NCBI GenBank assembly: GCA_027491455.1
Contig: JAOZFL010000182.1
Span: 1-37,617 of the forward strand
From: Thermoproteota archaeon
Lineage (GTDB): Archaea; Korarchaeota; JAOZGF01; JAOZFZ01
Reading direction: 5' to 3'
Length of the DNA: 37,617 nucleotides
Positions 9,423 through 17,441 of this stretch are shown here, piece by piece. Positions within the stretch are counted from its first letter, which is position 1; each line of letters begins with the position of its first letter. The notes beneath the pieces were generated by a model. It did not search any database. It was not told the DNA's origin and worked only from the letters and a program-made list of their open reading frames with translations. Made by a program: the position numbers and the translations under genes.

Positions 9423-9764
9423 ATGGAGGGAGCAGTGGAGATCCTAGTTGAAGAGCTAAAAAACGTAAAGGAAGGAAAAAGGGTGCTATTCATAGGTTTA
9501 ATCAAGGAGGTACATGGAAAAATGGTTATTTTCCAAGGAGACCAAGAAGTAGAGGTTTACTTAGAAGGTAAAGTTAAAAAAGTTGAAAAATGGAAACCTG
9601 TACTCATAGTAGGTGTAAAATTGAAGGGATCAGTTGTAAAAGCTGAATTAGCCCTTACACTTGAAAACCTCGACTATAACTTGTATAGAAAAGTTTTAAA
9701 AATGGAGAAAGATGTATTGAGTAGAGTTGAAGGGGGTAATAATGTTCAGTTTCATGGTGGATGA
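9423..9764 (+). CDS. Uncharacterised small protein, predicted OB-fold-like, first gene of the PCNA-primase operon
   Basis: 113-aa ORF with alternating beta pattern (GKRVLFIGLIKEVHGKMVIFQGDQEVEVYLEGKVKKVEKWKPVLIVGVKLKGSVVKAELALTLENLDYNLYRKVL). Stop overlaps the PCNA start. Confidence 0.6.
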   Translation: MEGAVEILVEELKNVKEGKRVLFIGLIKEVHGKMVIFQGDQEVEVYLEGKVKKVEKWKPVLIVGVKLKGSVVKAELALTLENLDYNLYRKVLKMEKDVLSRVEGGNNVQFHGG

Positions 9765-10491
9765 TGTAAATCTCCTGAAAAGGGTGATCGACAGTTTACA
9801 CATCTTGGTGGACGAGGTATCCCTGAAAATCACAGATGAAAGTGTTTCCACAAGGTGCATGGATCTAAGCAAAGTAGCCCTTGTCGAGCTCTATATGCCC
9901 AGAGAGATGTTCGTTAAATATGAATGCGACAAAGAACACATTGTAGGCTTAAACATCCTTGATTTGAAGAGCAGAGTTAAAAGAGCAAGTGCAAACGATG
10001 AATTAACAATTTCCTACAACGATGAATTAAAAATGATGGAAATAATTATTCAAGGCGCATCGAAAAGGATCTTCAGGTTCAGAACACTTACAACTGTTGA
10101 AGGATACCTGGAAAGGGTACCTAAGGTCCAGTTCACAGCTAAAGCCAAGCTTCTCTCCGAAACATTTACGAACATGGTGCTAGACTCAGAAATAGTTTCA
10201 GAGGAGTTGATTTTGAAGGCCACCGAGAAAAAATTCATAGCTGAGGCAAAGGGAGAATCCGGTGAAACAATAGTGGAGCTTGAAAAGGAATCTGAAGGTT
10301 TACTTGAATTAAATGTACAGGAAGAAGCAACTTCAAGATACAAAATAGACATGTTAAAGAACATGGTTAAGGGAGCCAAGATATCTGAAACAGTGGATGT
10401 ATACATATCCAATAACCTACCCTTGAAAATAGAGTACGTTATCCCTGGAGGAGGAAAACTAGCCTATTACCTAGCCCCGATCACAGCTTAA
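9742..10491 (+). CDS. pcn: DNA polymerase sliding clamp (PCNA)
   Basis: MFSFMVDDVNLLKRVIDSLHILVDEVSLKITDESVSTRCMDLSKVALVELYMP...; C-terminal LPLKIEYVIPGGGKLAYYLAPI. Start moved to the ATG at 9742, preceded by a purine-rich GAAGGGGG. Confidence 0.95.
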   Translation: MFSFMVDDVNLLKRVIDSLHILVDEVSLKITDESVSTRCMDLSKVALVELYMPREMFVKYECDKEHIVGLNILDLKSRVKRASANDELTISYNDELKMMEIIIQGASKRIFRFRTLTTVEGYLERVPKVQFTAKAKLLSETFTNMVLDSEIVSEELILKATEKKFIAEAKGESGETIVELEKESEGLLELNVQEEATSRYKIDMLKNMVKGAKISETVDVYISNNLPLKIEYVIPGGGKLAYYLAPITA

Positions 10492-10516
10492 CCTGTTAAG
10501 GTGAAAACACCTGCCA

Positions 10517-11539
10517 GTGACAACTAGGTACCTAGCTAAATACCCATTCAGCCGAGAAGCAAAGGTTTTCCTCCAAGAGTACGGTGGAAACCTAGATCAA
10601 ATAATAAAGGAAAACCCAAACCTCATACAAACAGTGAAAGAAAGAGTTTCTTCAGCTCTCATAGGGAAAACCTTTGAAAACCAAGGGAAAACATTTGCTG
10701 ATTTCCTTTCCTACCCTTTAGCCCTTGCAGTCGTCAATTTCCTTAACGACCCTCTTTTAAAGGCTAAATTCGCTGTTTCAGAGTCCAAGAAACTTTACAT
10801 GACTCTTTTATCAGAGGTAAATGAAGAAAACATCGTAAAACTTGCAAGGGAAACATTTAACATGGACTTAATCAGAAGGGAAACTGTTGGGGGCAAAGGG
10901 CAGACAAGCGGTGTAACCTACTATCTCACGGTGGAGGACTACTTAAAATACAGTAAAAGGTTTAAGGAGCCTACTTGGAGGCTTATTAACAGGTACCTGA
11001 GAAAGGGGTTCGTAGAGGTTTACAGAAGAGAACTAATAAGGATCATCTGCGAAGCCTTAAAAGAGAAAATAATGGATAAAAAGATTAAAGTTAACCTAAA
11101 AGGAGAGCTTAGAGAAGCAGCTTTAGACCTCAAGAAGGAACTTGAAAGATTCAGGGAAAGTAAGGCTACATGGATGAAAGGCAGAAAAGGTGCAGAGGGA
11201 AAACCTCCATGCATAGAAGACTTAATGAACAAAATAAAAAGAAACTACGACCTTTCCCATGTGGAAAGACTTGTAGTGGCCACCTACCTTTTAAACACAG
11301 GTTACAGCGTTGAGGAAACAATAACGGTTTTCTCCTCCCTTCCAGACTTCGATGAAGAGAAAACAAGGTACCAAGTTGAACATTTAGGGGGGCTAAGAGG
11401 ATCTAAAAAGAAGTACTCTGCACCAAACTGTAAAACCATGCAAACATATGGACTGTGTAAAAGGAATGAAACATGTGAAGGGGTAAACCACCCCCTTCAA
11501 TACAGATATAGAAAAAGAAAAGAGAAAAAAAGCAGATGA
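10517..11539 (+). CDS. priL: DNA primase large subunit PriL
   Basis: C-terminal Fe-S domain Cys pattern PPCIEDL ... APNCKTMQTYGLCKRNETCEGVNHPLQYR. Confidence 0.92.
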   Translation: MTTRYLAKYPFSREAKVFLQEYGGNLDQIIKENPNLIQTVKERVSSALIGKTFENQGKTFADFLSYPLALAVVNFLNDPLLKAKFAVSESKKLYMTLLSEVNEENIVKLARETFNMDLIRRETVGGKGQTSGVTYYLTVEDYLKYSKRFKEPTWRLINRYLRKGFVEVYRRELIRIICEALKEKIMDKKIKVNLKGELREAALDLKKELERFRESKATWMKGRKGAEGKPPCIEDLMNKIKRNYDLSHVERLVVATYLLNTGYSVEETITVFSSLPDFDEEKTRYQVEHLGGLRGSKKKYSAPNCKTMQTYGLCKRNETCEGVNHPLQYRYRKRKEKKSR

Positions 11540-12801
11540 AAGAAAGGGAAACCTTATTTGCAAAGAAAATTTTCTCCAAATATTATAGACAAAGGAAAAA
11601 TGAAATAAAACACCCTGAAAGAGTTAACATGCGGGAATTCGGCTTCACCTTCTTTGGAAGAGAGGGAATGCATAGACACGTGGCTTTCAGCTCCCTAGAA
11701 GAGTTTAGAGGTTTCCTAGAGATGAACTCCCCGAGCAACTCAATGTATTCATCAGCCTACTTTGAAAACCCTGAAAACAGAGAAATGAACAGGAAAAAGT
11801 GGCTAAGTGCAGATCTAATATTCGACATAGATGCTGATCACCTTCCAGGAGTGAAAGAAGACCGGACAACAACTTGGAGCTGTAGAAAATGTGGAGAAAG
11901 AGGAATAGGGGAGAAGATTAAATGTCCAAGCTGTGAATCAATTGAAATCGACAAGGTGAAATGGCCGAATAAGGAGTCCCTTAGAAATGCGAGAAAGGTC
12001 GCTGAAAAACTTATCTTCGATTTCCTGATCGAGGACTTCGGCGTGGAGGAAGAGGAAATACTTATCAAGTTCTCTGGTCAAAGAGGATACCATATACATG
12101 TCCACAAGGAAAAAACACTTAAATTAACACAGGAAGAAAGAAGAGAAATCATAAATTATCTTAAAGGCCAAGGTTGGAGCTACGAAAAATGGTTCGAGAA
12201 AAGAGAAGGGAAAATAATTGGTCCAGGTATCTATGATGCTGGTTGGAGAGGCAGAGTAGCTAAGGGATTTATAAGACTCCTCATACATGCCAAGGAAAAA
12301 CTGGGTAAGGAACTAAATTTCCTGAGCCCCCGAAAAATAGAGGAACTTAAAAAGAAAAGAAAAGAAATACTGAGAAACCTTTCAAGGGAAACAGGTATTT
12401 GGTCTAACAGAGAAATAAACCTTTCAAAAACTCAAATAATGAAAATTGTTCAACACATTATAGAGGAAAATACATGTCAAATAGATGAAGCTGTTACCCT
12501 CGACATAAAGAGACTCATAAGAACCCCTAACACACTCCACGGCAAAACAGGTTTCATAGCTAAAACAATTGAACTGGAAAATCTTCGAAAATTTGAACCT
12601 TTGAACAAAGCAATCCTTAACTACGACTTCAACGTAAAAATAAAAACAAGGGTCATCCCTAAGATGGAAATAGGAAAAGAATCTTTCGGTCCATTTGAAA
12701 ACGAAGAAGTTGAAGTGCCAGTCTACCTGGCTTTGCTGGCTGTTTTAAAGGGAGGAGCCGATTTAATTGGTGACCATAGAAACCCTTTTAAAGATCCTTA
12801 G
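11536..12801 (+). CDS. priS: DNA primase small (catalytic) subunit PriS
   Basis: Catalytic DLIFDIDADHLPG, zinc motif CRKCGERGIGEKIKCPSC, SGQRGYHIHVHKE, IKRLIRTPNTLHGKTGF. Confidence 0.96.
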   Translation: MKERETLFAKKIFSKYYRQRKNEIKHPERVNMREFGFTFFGREGMHRHVAFSSLEEFRGFLEMNSPSNSMYSSAYFENPENREMNRKKWLSADLIFDIDADHLPGVKEDRTTTWSCRKCGERGIGEKIKCPSCESIEIDKVKWPNKESLRNARKVAEKLIFDFLIEDFGVEEEEILIKFSGQRGYHIHVHKEKTLKLTQEERREIINYLKGQGWSYEKWFEKREGKIIGPGIYDAGWRGRVAKGFIRLLIHAKEKLGKELNFLSPRKIEELKKKRKEILRNLSRETGIWSNREINLSKTQIMKIVQHIIEENTCQIDEAVTLDIKRLIRTPNTLHGKTGFIAKTIELENLRKFEPLNKAILNYDFNVKIKTRVIPKMEIGKESFGPFENEEVEVPVYLALLAVLKGGADLIGDHRNPFKDP

Positions 12802-13282
12802 AAGAGAAGCCTACACAGTGGAACCCCAGAAAATAGAGGGAAACATATACAAGGAAATAAGGGGGAAACTGAGGGAAATAAAGGATAGAATAATCTACAC
12901 AGAAAATAAAACAGAAAGAAAGCTTCTTAAAAGAAAAGCAGAAATTTTAAGGGAAATAGCCTGTGAACTCCTCATAATAAGAACCCAGAAAACCCTGTTA
13001 AAAAAGGGGAAAGGGGAAACACTGGAAGAAGAGAGAAAACTGATTCAAATAATTGAAAAAATGCTTTTCGAGGAAAAAAAACCAGTAAACCAGCTCCTAA
13101 TGGATCTTAAACCTGGAAAAATACTTGTAAGAGTTCTAGATGAAATCCCGCAATTCGTTGCACCAGAAGATTTAAAAATCTATGGTCCAATGAAAAAATG
13201 GGATCTCTTATTCACAGACAGAAAAAACATTATTCCATTGATTAAAGGCAAAAAAATAGAGTTAATAGGGGAGAAAAGATGA
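12767..13282 (+). CDS. GINS complex subunit (Gins15/51 type)
   Basis: N-terminal helical domain plus C-terminal ILVRVLDEIPQFVAPEDLKIYGPMKKWDLLFTDRKNIIPLIKGKKIELI (GINS B-domain). TTG 12767 or GTG 12770 start. Confidence 0.85.
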   Translation: MVTIETLLKILRREAYTVEPQKIEGNIYKEIRGKLREIKDRIIYTENKTERKLLKRKAEILREIACELLIIRTQKTLLKKGKGETLEEERKLIQIIEKMLFEEKKPVNQLLMDLKPGKILVRVLDEIPQFVAPEDLKIYGPMKKWDLLFTDRKNIIPLIKGKKIELIGEKR

Positions 13283-13554
13283 AGATGCCGAAGGAATTAA
13301 AGACATACTGTCCAAGGTGCAAAACTCACACAGAACACACAGTGAAGATTTTCAAGAAGGGAAAAAGCAGAATAACTTCTTGGGGGGAGAGACAGCATAA
13401 AAAATTGCTAAAAGGTTACGGTGGAAGCCCAAGAGGAAAACAAAGAACAGTTAAAACCACAAAGAAACAGTCAATGATGCTTAAATGCAAGAAATGCAGC
13501 TACACAGTTGTAAGAAAGGGGGTTAGACTTAAAAAAGCGGAAATAGCAAGGTGA
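13279..13554 (+). CDS. rpl44e: Ribosomal protein L44e (eL42)
   Basis: MKMPKELKTYCPRCKTHTEHTV...GGSPRGKQRTVKTTKKQSMMLKCKKCSY. Confidence 0.95.
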   Translation: MKMPKELKTYCPRCKTHTEHTVKIFKKGKSRITSWGERQHKKLLKGYGGSPRGKQRTVKTTKKQSMMLKCKKCSYTVVRKGVRLKKAEIAR

Positions 13555-13558
13555 TACC

Positions 13559-13747
13559 ATGAAGAAACCTGTTCCCTCACCTAAAAGCATGTTCTTAAAG
13601 GTTAAATGCCCAAAATGCGGAGCTGAACAGGTTATCTACAGCCATTCATCGATGAAAGTAAACTGCAAAGTCTGCGGAGAAACAATTGTAAAGCCTACAG
13701 GAGGAAAAGCTGAGATAATAGCTAAGAAAATAAAGAGGCTGGGTTGA
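13559..13747 (+). CDS. rps27e: Ribosomal protein S27e (eS27)
   Basis: FLKVKCPKCGAEQVIYSHSSMKVNCKVCGETIVKPTGGKAEI. Confidence 0.95.
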   Translation: MKKPVPSPKSMFLKVKCPKCGAEQVIYSHSSMKVNCKVCGETIVKPTGGKAEIIAKKIKRLG

Positions 13748-14559
13748 GGCTTAAAATGCTTAAAAAAGGCTTTCCAAGGAGAGGAGAACTAGTCATAGGA
13801 ACTGTTACGAAAATAGATAATTTCGGAGCCTACATAAATCTTTCAGACTACGGGAAGGAAGGCTTCATCCCAAGAGTTGAAGTAGCAAGTGTATGGGTAA
13901 AGGACATCAAACACTTTATAAAGGAAAACCAAAGGGTTGTGGCAAAGGTTATAAGGGTGAATCCGAGCAGAGGACTTATAGATTTATCTTTAAAAGCTGT
14001 AAAGGAAAGAGAAGCTATAAAAACACTTCAAGAATGGAAAAGGAGAAGAAAAGGAATCTATCTACTCAAAGAAGTAGCTAAAAGAACAAATCAGCCAATA
14101 GAGGAAATATATATCGAAACAGGTAAACAACTGGAGCAAAACTTTGGGGACATACTTGCAGCCTTCGAAAGCATCGTTTATGAAGGACCTCAAACCATTA
14201 AGCAATTAAAAATACCAGGGAAAATGAAGGAAGCCATAATAGAGGTAGCAAATAAACACGTCGAAATACCAGAAGTAACCCTGTCTAGATATGTTAAAAT
14301 TATAAGTTACGAGTCAAACGGGGTTGAAATAATAAAAAACGCCCTTATAAAAGCTAAAATGGAAAACGAAGAAGAGGGATATAAAACAGAGATAACAAAT
14401 GTGGGCTCCCCTCTCTACAAGATAAAGGTAACCGCAAACGACTTTAAAAAAGCTGAAAACAAACTGAGAGAAATGATTGAAACACTTAGAAAAGAGATAA
14501 AGGGGAAAAACAATATTTTAGAGGTAACTGAAAGAAAAGAGGCAAAAAAAGGTGCATAA
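13744..14559 (+). CDS. Translation initiation factor aIF2 subunit alpha
   Basis: N-terminal S1 domain FPRRGELVIGTVTKIDNFGAYINLSDYGKEGFIPRVEVASVWVKDIKHFIKENQRVVAKVIRVNPSRGLIDLSLK, plus eIF2-alpha helical/C-terminal domains. Confidence 0.96.
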   Translation: MRLKMLKKGFPRRGELVIGTVTKIDNFGAYINLSDYGKEGFIPRVEVASVWVKDIKHFIKENQRVVAKVIRVNPSRGLIDLSLKAVKEREAIKTLQEWKRRRKGIYLLKEVAKRTNQPIEEIYIETGKQLEQNFGDILAAFESIVYEGPQTIKQLKIPGKMKEAIIEVANKHVEIPEVTLSRYVKIISYESNGVEIIKNALIKAKMENEEEGYKTEITNVGSPLYKIKVTANDFKKAENKLREMIETLRKEIKGKNNILEVTERKEAKKGA

Positions 14560-14779
14560 CCTCCTTAAAAAATGTCCAAAATGCAAAAACTACTACTTAG
14601 AAGAGGAAACATGTCCAAAATGCAAAGAAAGAACCATTAATCCAAACCCGCCAAGGTTTAAACCTGAAACAATAGAGAAGACTGTAAAGGGGATAATGAA
14701 CAAAGCAGATGAAGAAACCCTGGAAAAAATAATAAACACCCTTTTTAAAGAGGAAACTGGAACTAAAAAAAATAAATAG
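14552..14779 (+). CDS. nop10: Nop10-like H/ACA RNP protein with an atypical C-terminus
   Basis: LLKKCPKCKNYYLEEETCPKCKERTINPNPPRFKPE matches the Nop10 core. The remaining ~40 aa (TIEKTVKGIMNKADEETLEKIINTLFKEETGTKKNK) is not typical. Confidence 0.82.
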   Translation: MHNLLKKCPKCKNYYLEEETCPKCKERTINPNPPRFKPETIEKTVKGIMNKADEETLEKIINTLFKEETGTKKNK

Positions 14780-14782
14780 ATA

Positions 14783-14869
14783 GCCCTGGTAGCTCAGCGG
14801 TAGAGCAGCTGCCTCGTAGCATAAATGCATGAAAGCAGCCGGTCGAGGGTTCAAATCCCTCCCAGGGCT
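14783..14869 (+). tRNA. tRNA-Thr(CGT) with ~15-nt intron (~14819-14833) after position 37
   Basis: Acceptor GCCCTGG/CCAGGGC with discriminator T; D arm GCTC/GAGC; anticodon stem GCTGC/GCAGC; loop CT-CGT-A + intron; T arm GAGGG-TTCAAAT-CCCTC. Confidence 0.93.
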
Positions 14870-15190
14870 TCCATTTTCATTGAAAAAGGAAAACAGGTAA
14901 AGTAATCGCCATCAAACAACGCCAAAGACATTTCTAGGTAAACATGAATTCCATGTCTTCATAACACTTTCACAGATCGAAAAACAACTCAGGAAACCGA
15001 GATCAACAAAGAAAAAACATATACTCCCATTTAAATCCACCACTCCGCCATGACACCTTAACCAAACGAGGAAAACTGCTCCACCTGCTGCTCCGCCAAC
15101 TAAAACCATTCAGCGAGGAATGGCAAACCTTTAAATCTAATCCATTCAAATAAACTATATTGATACAGGGATTTAAATACATGGAAAGAA

Positions 15191-15287
15191 GCGGGGGTTG
15201 CCGAGCCAGGTTAAAGGCGCCAGACTCAAGTAAAACCGAGAGATCTGGTGAGCTAGCTCTGCGTGGGTTCAAATCCCACCCCCCGCA
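15191..15287 (+). tRNA. tRNA-Leu(CAA) with ~12-nt intron (~15231-15242)
   Basis: Acceptor GCGGGGG/CCCCCGC, discriminator A; anticodon stem CCAGA/TCTGG; loop CT-CAA-G + intron; long variable arm GAGC-TA-GCTC; T arm GTGGG-TTCAAAT-CCCAC. Confidence 0.93.
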
Positions 15288-15443
15288 TTGAATTTTAATT
15301 TAGAGCCAGGATATACCATTAAACCTAAAGGAAACGGGATACTTGAAAAGGAACAATGGTTAATGTCCTTAAACACTTAGACATTTTACTTCTAAGAGAT
15401 TCGGTGTGGCTTTTTTATTGATTAACATCTCTCTAAGGGTTAT

Positions 15444-15691
15444 CTAGCATCCATGCCTACAAGTGTTTGGCATTCTTAAGGGGTTGAAAGGCTTTGTTAT
15501 GTTCCTTTTCACGGCGAACCCTTGTATCTCCATTTTAGCCGACTCTATATAGGTCCCCTCTTTTCTTCTCTTATCCATTAGTTCTTGTTTAATCCTAAGC
15601 AGTTCTTCACATAGAAACCTGTTTTTCTCCTTTAACGTCTTGAGTTGCTTCAGTATCTACTTTTCAAGGTTTTTCTCTCCATCATTGCTTA
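15444..15691 (-). pseudogene. Possible decayed coiled-coil gene remnant
   Basis: Minus frame ISNDGEKNLEK*ILKQLKTLKEKNRFLCEELLRIKQELMDKRRKEGTYIESAKMEIQGFAVKRNITKPFNPLRMPNTCRHGC*, an amphipathic heptad-like pattern interrupted by a stop and without an evident start. Confidence 0.25.
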
Positions 15692-16036
15692 TTCAATTTC
15701 ATTTTTGAAGGTTAATTTAGATTTTCCTCTCATGTCCTTGTATTTTAAGGTTATCCAGAAGCTTATCGCATTTCAAGGGTTTTCCGTATGGCAGTTTTCT
15801 CTTTTCAGATTATTCATAGAAAGAATTGAGAATTCATCTTTGAAAACCAAAATCACTGAGCTTAACTTTTCCAGTTTATCGCCAAAACATTTTTACTCCT
15901 CCTTTAACCCCTTGATAAAAAGATTTTAACATGAAGACTTTTTAAGCAGCCATATACAGTTGGAGGACATGTAAAATATCATTTCAGATAAACATCTTAT
16001 TTTTCCTTGCTCTTAAAGTAAAATGATAGAGAAAAT

Positions 16037-16085
16037 TTCAAGATGAACTTGCAAATAAAGCTCACAGCTTTTCTTTCATCTTGAA
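16037..16085. other. Strong nested hairpin (candidate terminator or small RNA element)
   Basis: TTCAAGATGAA ... TTCATCTTGAA is a perfect 11-bp inverted repeat enclosing AAAGCT-CAC-AGCTTT (6 bp). Confidence 0.5.
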
Positions 16086-16242
16086 CCTAAAACATGTAAT
16101 TCCCCTTAACGTTTGATCCAAAATTTAAAGGCCCCAAAATTTTTAGGTTGAGGAGAAGAGTCTGAAAGCTGCAAACCATAAATAAGTGTATATATGAGTA
16201 AGAACCATGTCTTCGAATTAAATACTCATCAAACAGTTGTAT

Positions 16243-16662
16243 TTAGGTTTGTTGTCTAGATGTCTTCACTGTTTCATAGCAAAAGATAAGCGCCGAAACA
16301 AATATTAAAAGAGTAGAGAAGAAATAACTGCTTGTTAAAACATGGGGTTTAAAAAGGGTTAACTGTATAGCTAAGGAGACAGTGAAAAAGGTTGCATAGA
16401 AAAGGTATCGAGGTAGGAGTATTGAGCCTAACCTGATCATTTCACCAATGACTAATTTATTAACCACGTAGCCACTTCCTTCACGTTTTAAGAAACCTGA
16501 TTCTTCAAGTTTAGCTAAATGATAGGAAGCCAGTGATGGACTGCTTAACTCCAGTCCTCTCTGCACCTCACGGACCCCAACTGGTTTCCTACGCTTCAAC
16601 ACAAATAAGTAAACCTTTAAAGTTAAACCTCTAAGGGTTTCTTTATTTCCACTAGAACTCAT
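16243..16662 (-). CDS. Membrane-anchored winged-helix transcriptional regulator
   Basis: N-terminal wHTH (GLTLKVYLFVLKRRKPVGVREVQRGLELSSPSLASYHLAKLEESGFLKREGSGYVV) followed by two hydrophobic segments (YLFYATFFTVSLAIQLTLF; YFFSTLLIFVSALIFC). Confidence 0.8.
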   Translation of the reverse strand: MSSSGNKETLRGLTLKVYLFVLKRRKPVGVREVQRGLELSSPSLASYHLAKLEESGFLKREGSGYVVNKLVIGEMIRLGSILLPRYLFYATFFTVSLAIQLTLFKPHVLTSSYFFSTLLIFVSALIFCYETVKTSRQQT

Positions 16663-16740
16663 GGATAAACCCCTTCTCTACAACCTCTGAGGAATCAGAA
16701 TTTACATGTTCAATTTTAAGTTTTCCCTTGTATAAATAAC

Positions 16741-16756
16741 TTGTACAACTGTACAA
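16741..16756. promoter_or_regulatory. Candidate operator palindrome TTGTACA-AC-TGTACAA in the divergent intergenic region
   Basis: Perfect 7-bp inverted repeat with 2-nt spacer, 11 nt downstream of TTGTATAAATAA (16728-16739 TATA-like), between divergent genes starting at 16662(-) and 16809(+). Confidence 0.55.
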
Positions 16757-16808
16757 AGACGTAGCATTTTAAACAATGGTGAAGAAATTTAAACCTGGTG
16801 ATTAAACG

Positions 16809-17441
16809 ATGCTGCTCAATAAATGGAGAAGTGTGTTCATAGTTTTAGCAGCTGTAACTTTAGCTTTGTCTTTAGCTGGTTTAAGCATCTATTTATTTCC
16901 AGAATCCAATTATTTGGTTCCAGAAACACCTATTCATCCCCCAGCACCTATGCCAGTGCCTAAGGGCCCCAGACTTCCAAGCTTTGATTTAATCGTAAAC
17001 AAGGATCTATCATATGGTTTCAGCAAGGTTTACCCAGCAGGCAATAAAATATATGGGACACCTGTTTTCGTCATTTCAAGAGGGGAGAAAGGAGCTGTTA
17101 TCGTTGAATTAATTTCACATTCAAATCATACATTAAACATTTCATTGAGCACAGGACTCCTCCCGGAAGGGGTAAAGGCCGAGTTCATACCTGAAAATGT
17201 CACCCTTCAACCAGGTGGAGAGATAAAGTTAAAACTAGTTCTGGAGGTTAGCCCCGATGCTAAACCATTTGCTTCGCCTAAAACTTCACTGCCTCCAGCC
17301 GCAACGCCATCTCCACCAACCCCTAAACCTGTTCCACTGCCTACACCTGAAAAAACCGAGCAGCCAGGTTTCTTCGTTGAAATATACGCTCGATGTAGAG
17401 ACCTTACAATTGGTACGGGTTTTTATTTAACGATAACTTAG
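16809..17441 (+). CDS. Surface/secreted protein: N-terminal TM, Pro-rich linkers, beta-sandwich (NEW3-like) domain
   Basis: TM VFIVLAAVTLALSLAGLSIYLF; GVKAEFIPENVTLQPGGEIKLKLVLEVSPDA ... GFFVEIYARCRDLTIGTGFYLTIT resembles an Ig/NEW3-like fold interrupted by a P-rich stretch. Confidence 0.6.
   Translation: MLLNKWRSVFIVLAAVTLALSLAGLSIYLFPESNYLVPETPIHPPAPMPVPKGPRLPSFDLIVNKDLSYGFSKVYPAGNKIYGTPVFVISRGEKGAVIVELISHSNHTLNISLSTGLLPEGVKAEFIPENVTLQPGGEIKLKLVLEVSPDAKPFASPKTSLPPAATPSPPTPKPVPLPTPEKTEQPGFFVEIYARCRDLTIGTGFYLTIT

Noticed and set aside
15003-15272. 89-aa minus ORF and the overlapping 14912..15109 ORF
   Set aside because: The 89-aa ORF runs antisense through the tRNA-Leu gene and neither has recognisable protein features. 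A + strand frame here (HDTLTKRGKLLHLLLRQLKPFSEEWQTFKSNPFK) was considered as a tRNA-linked integrase remnant but is too short to support.
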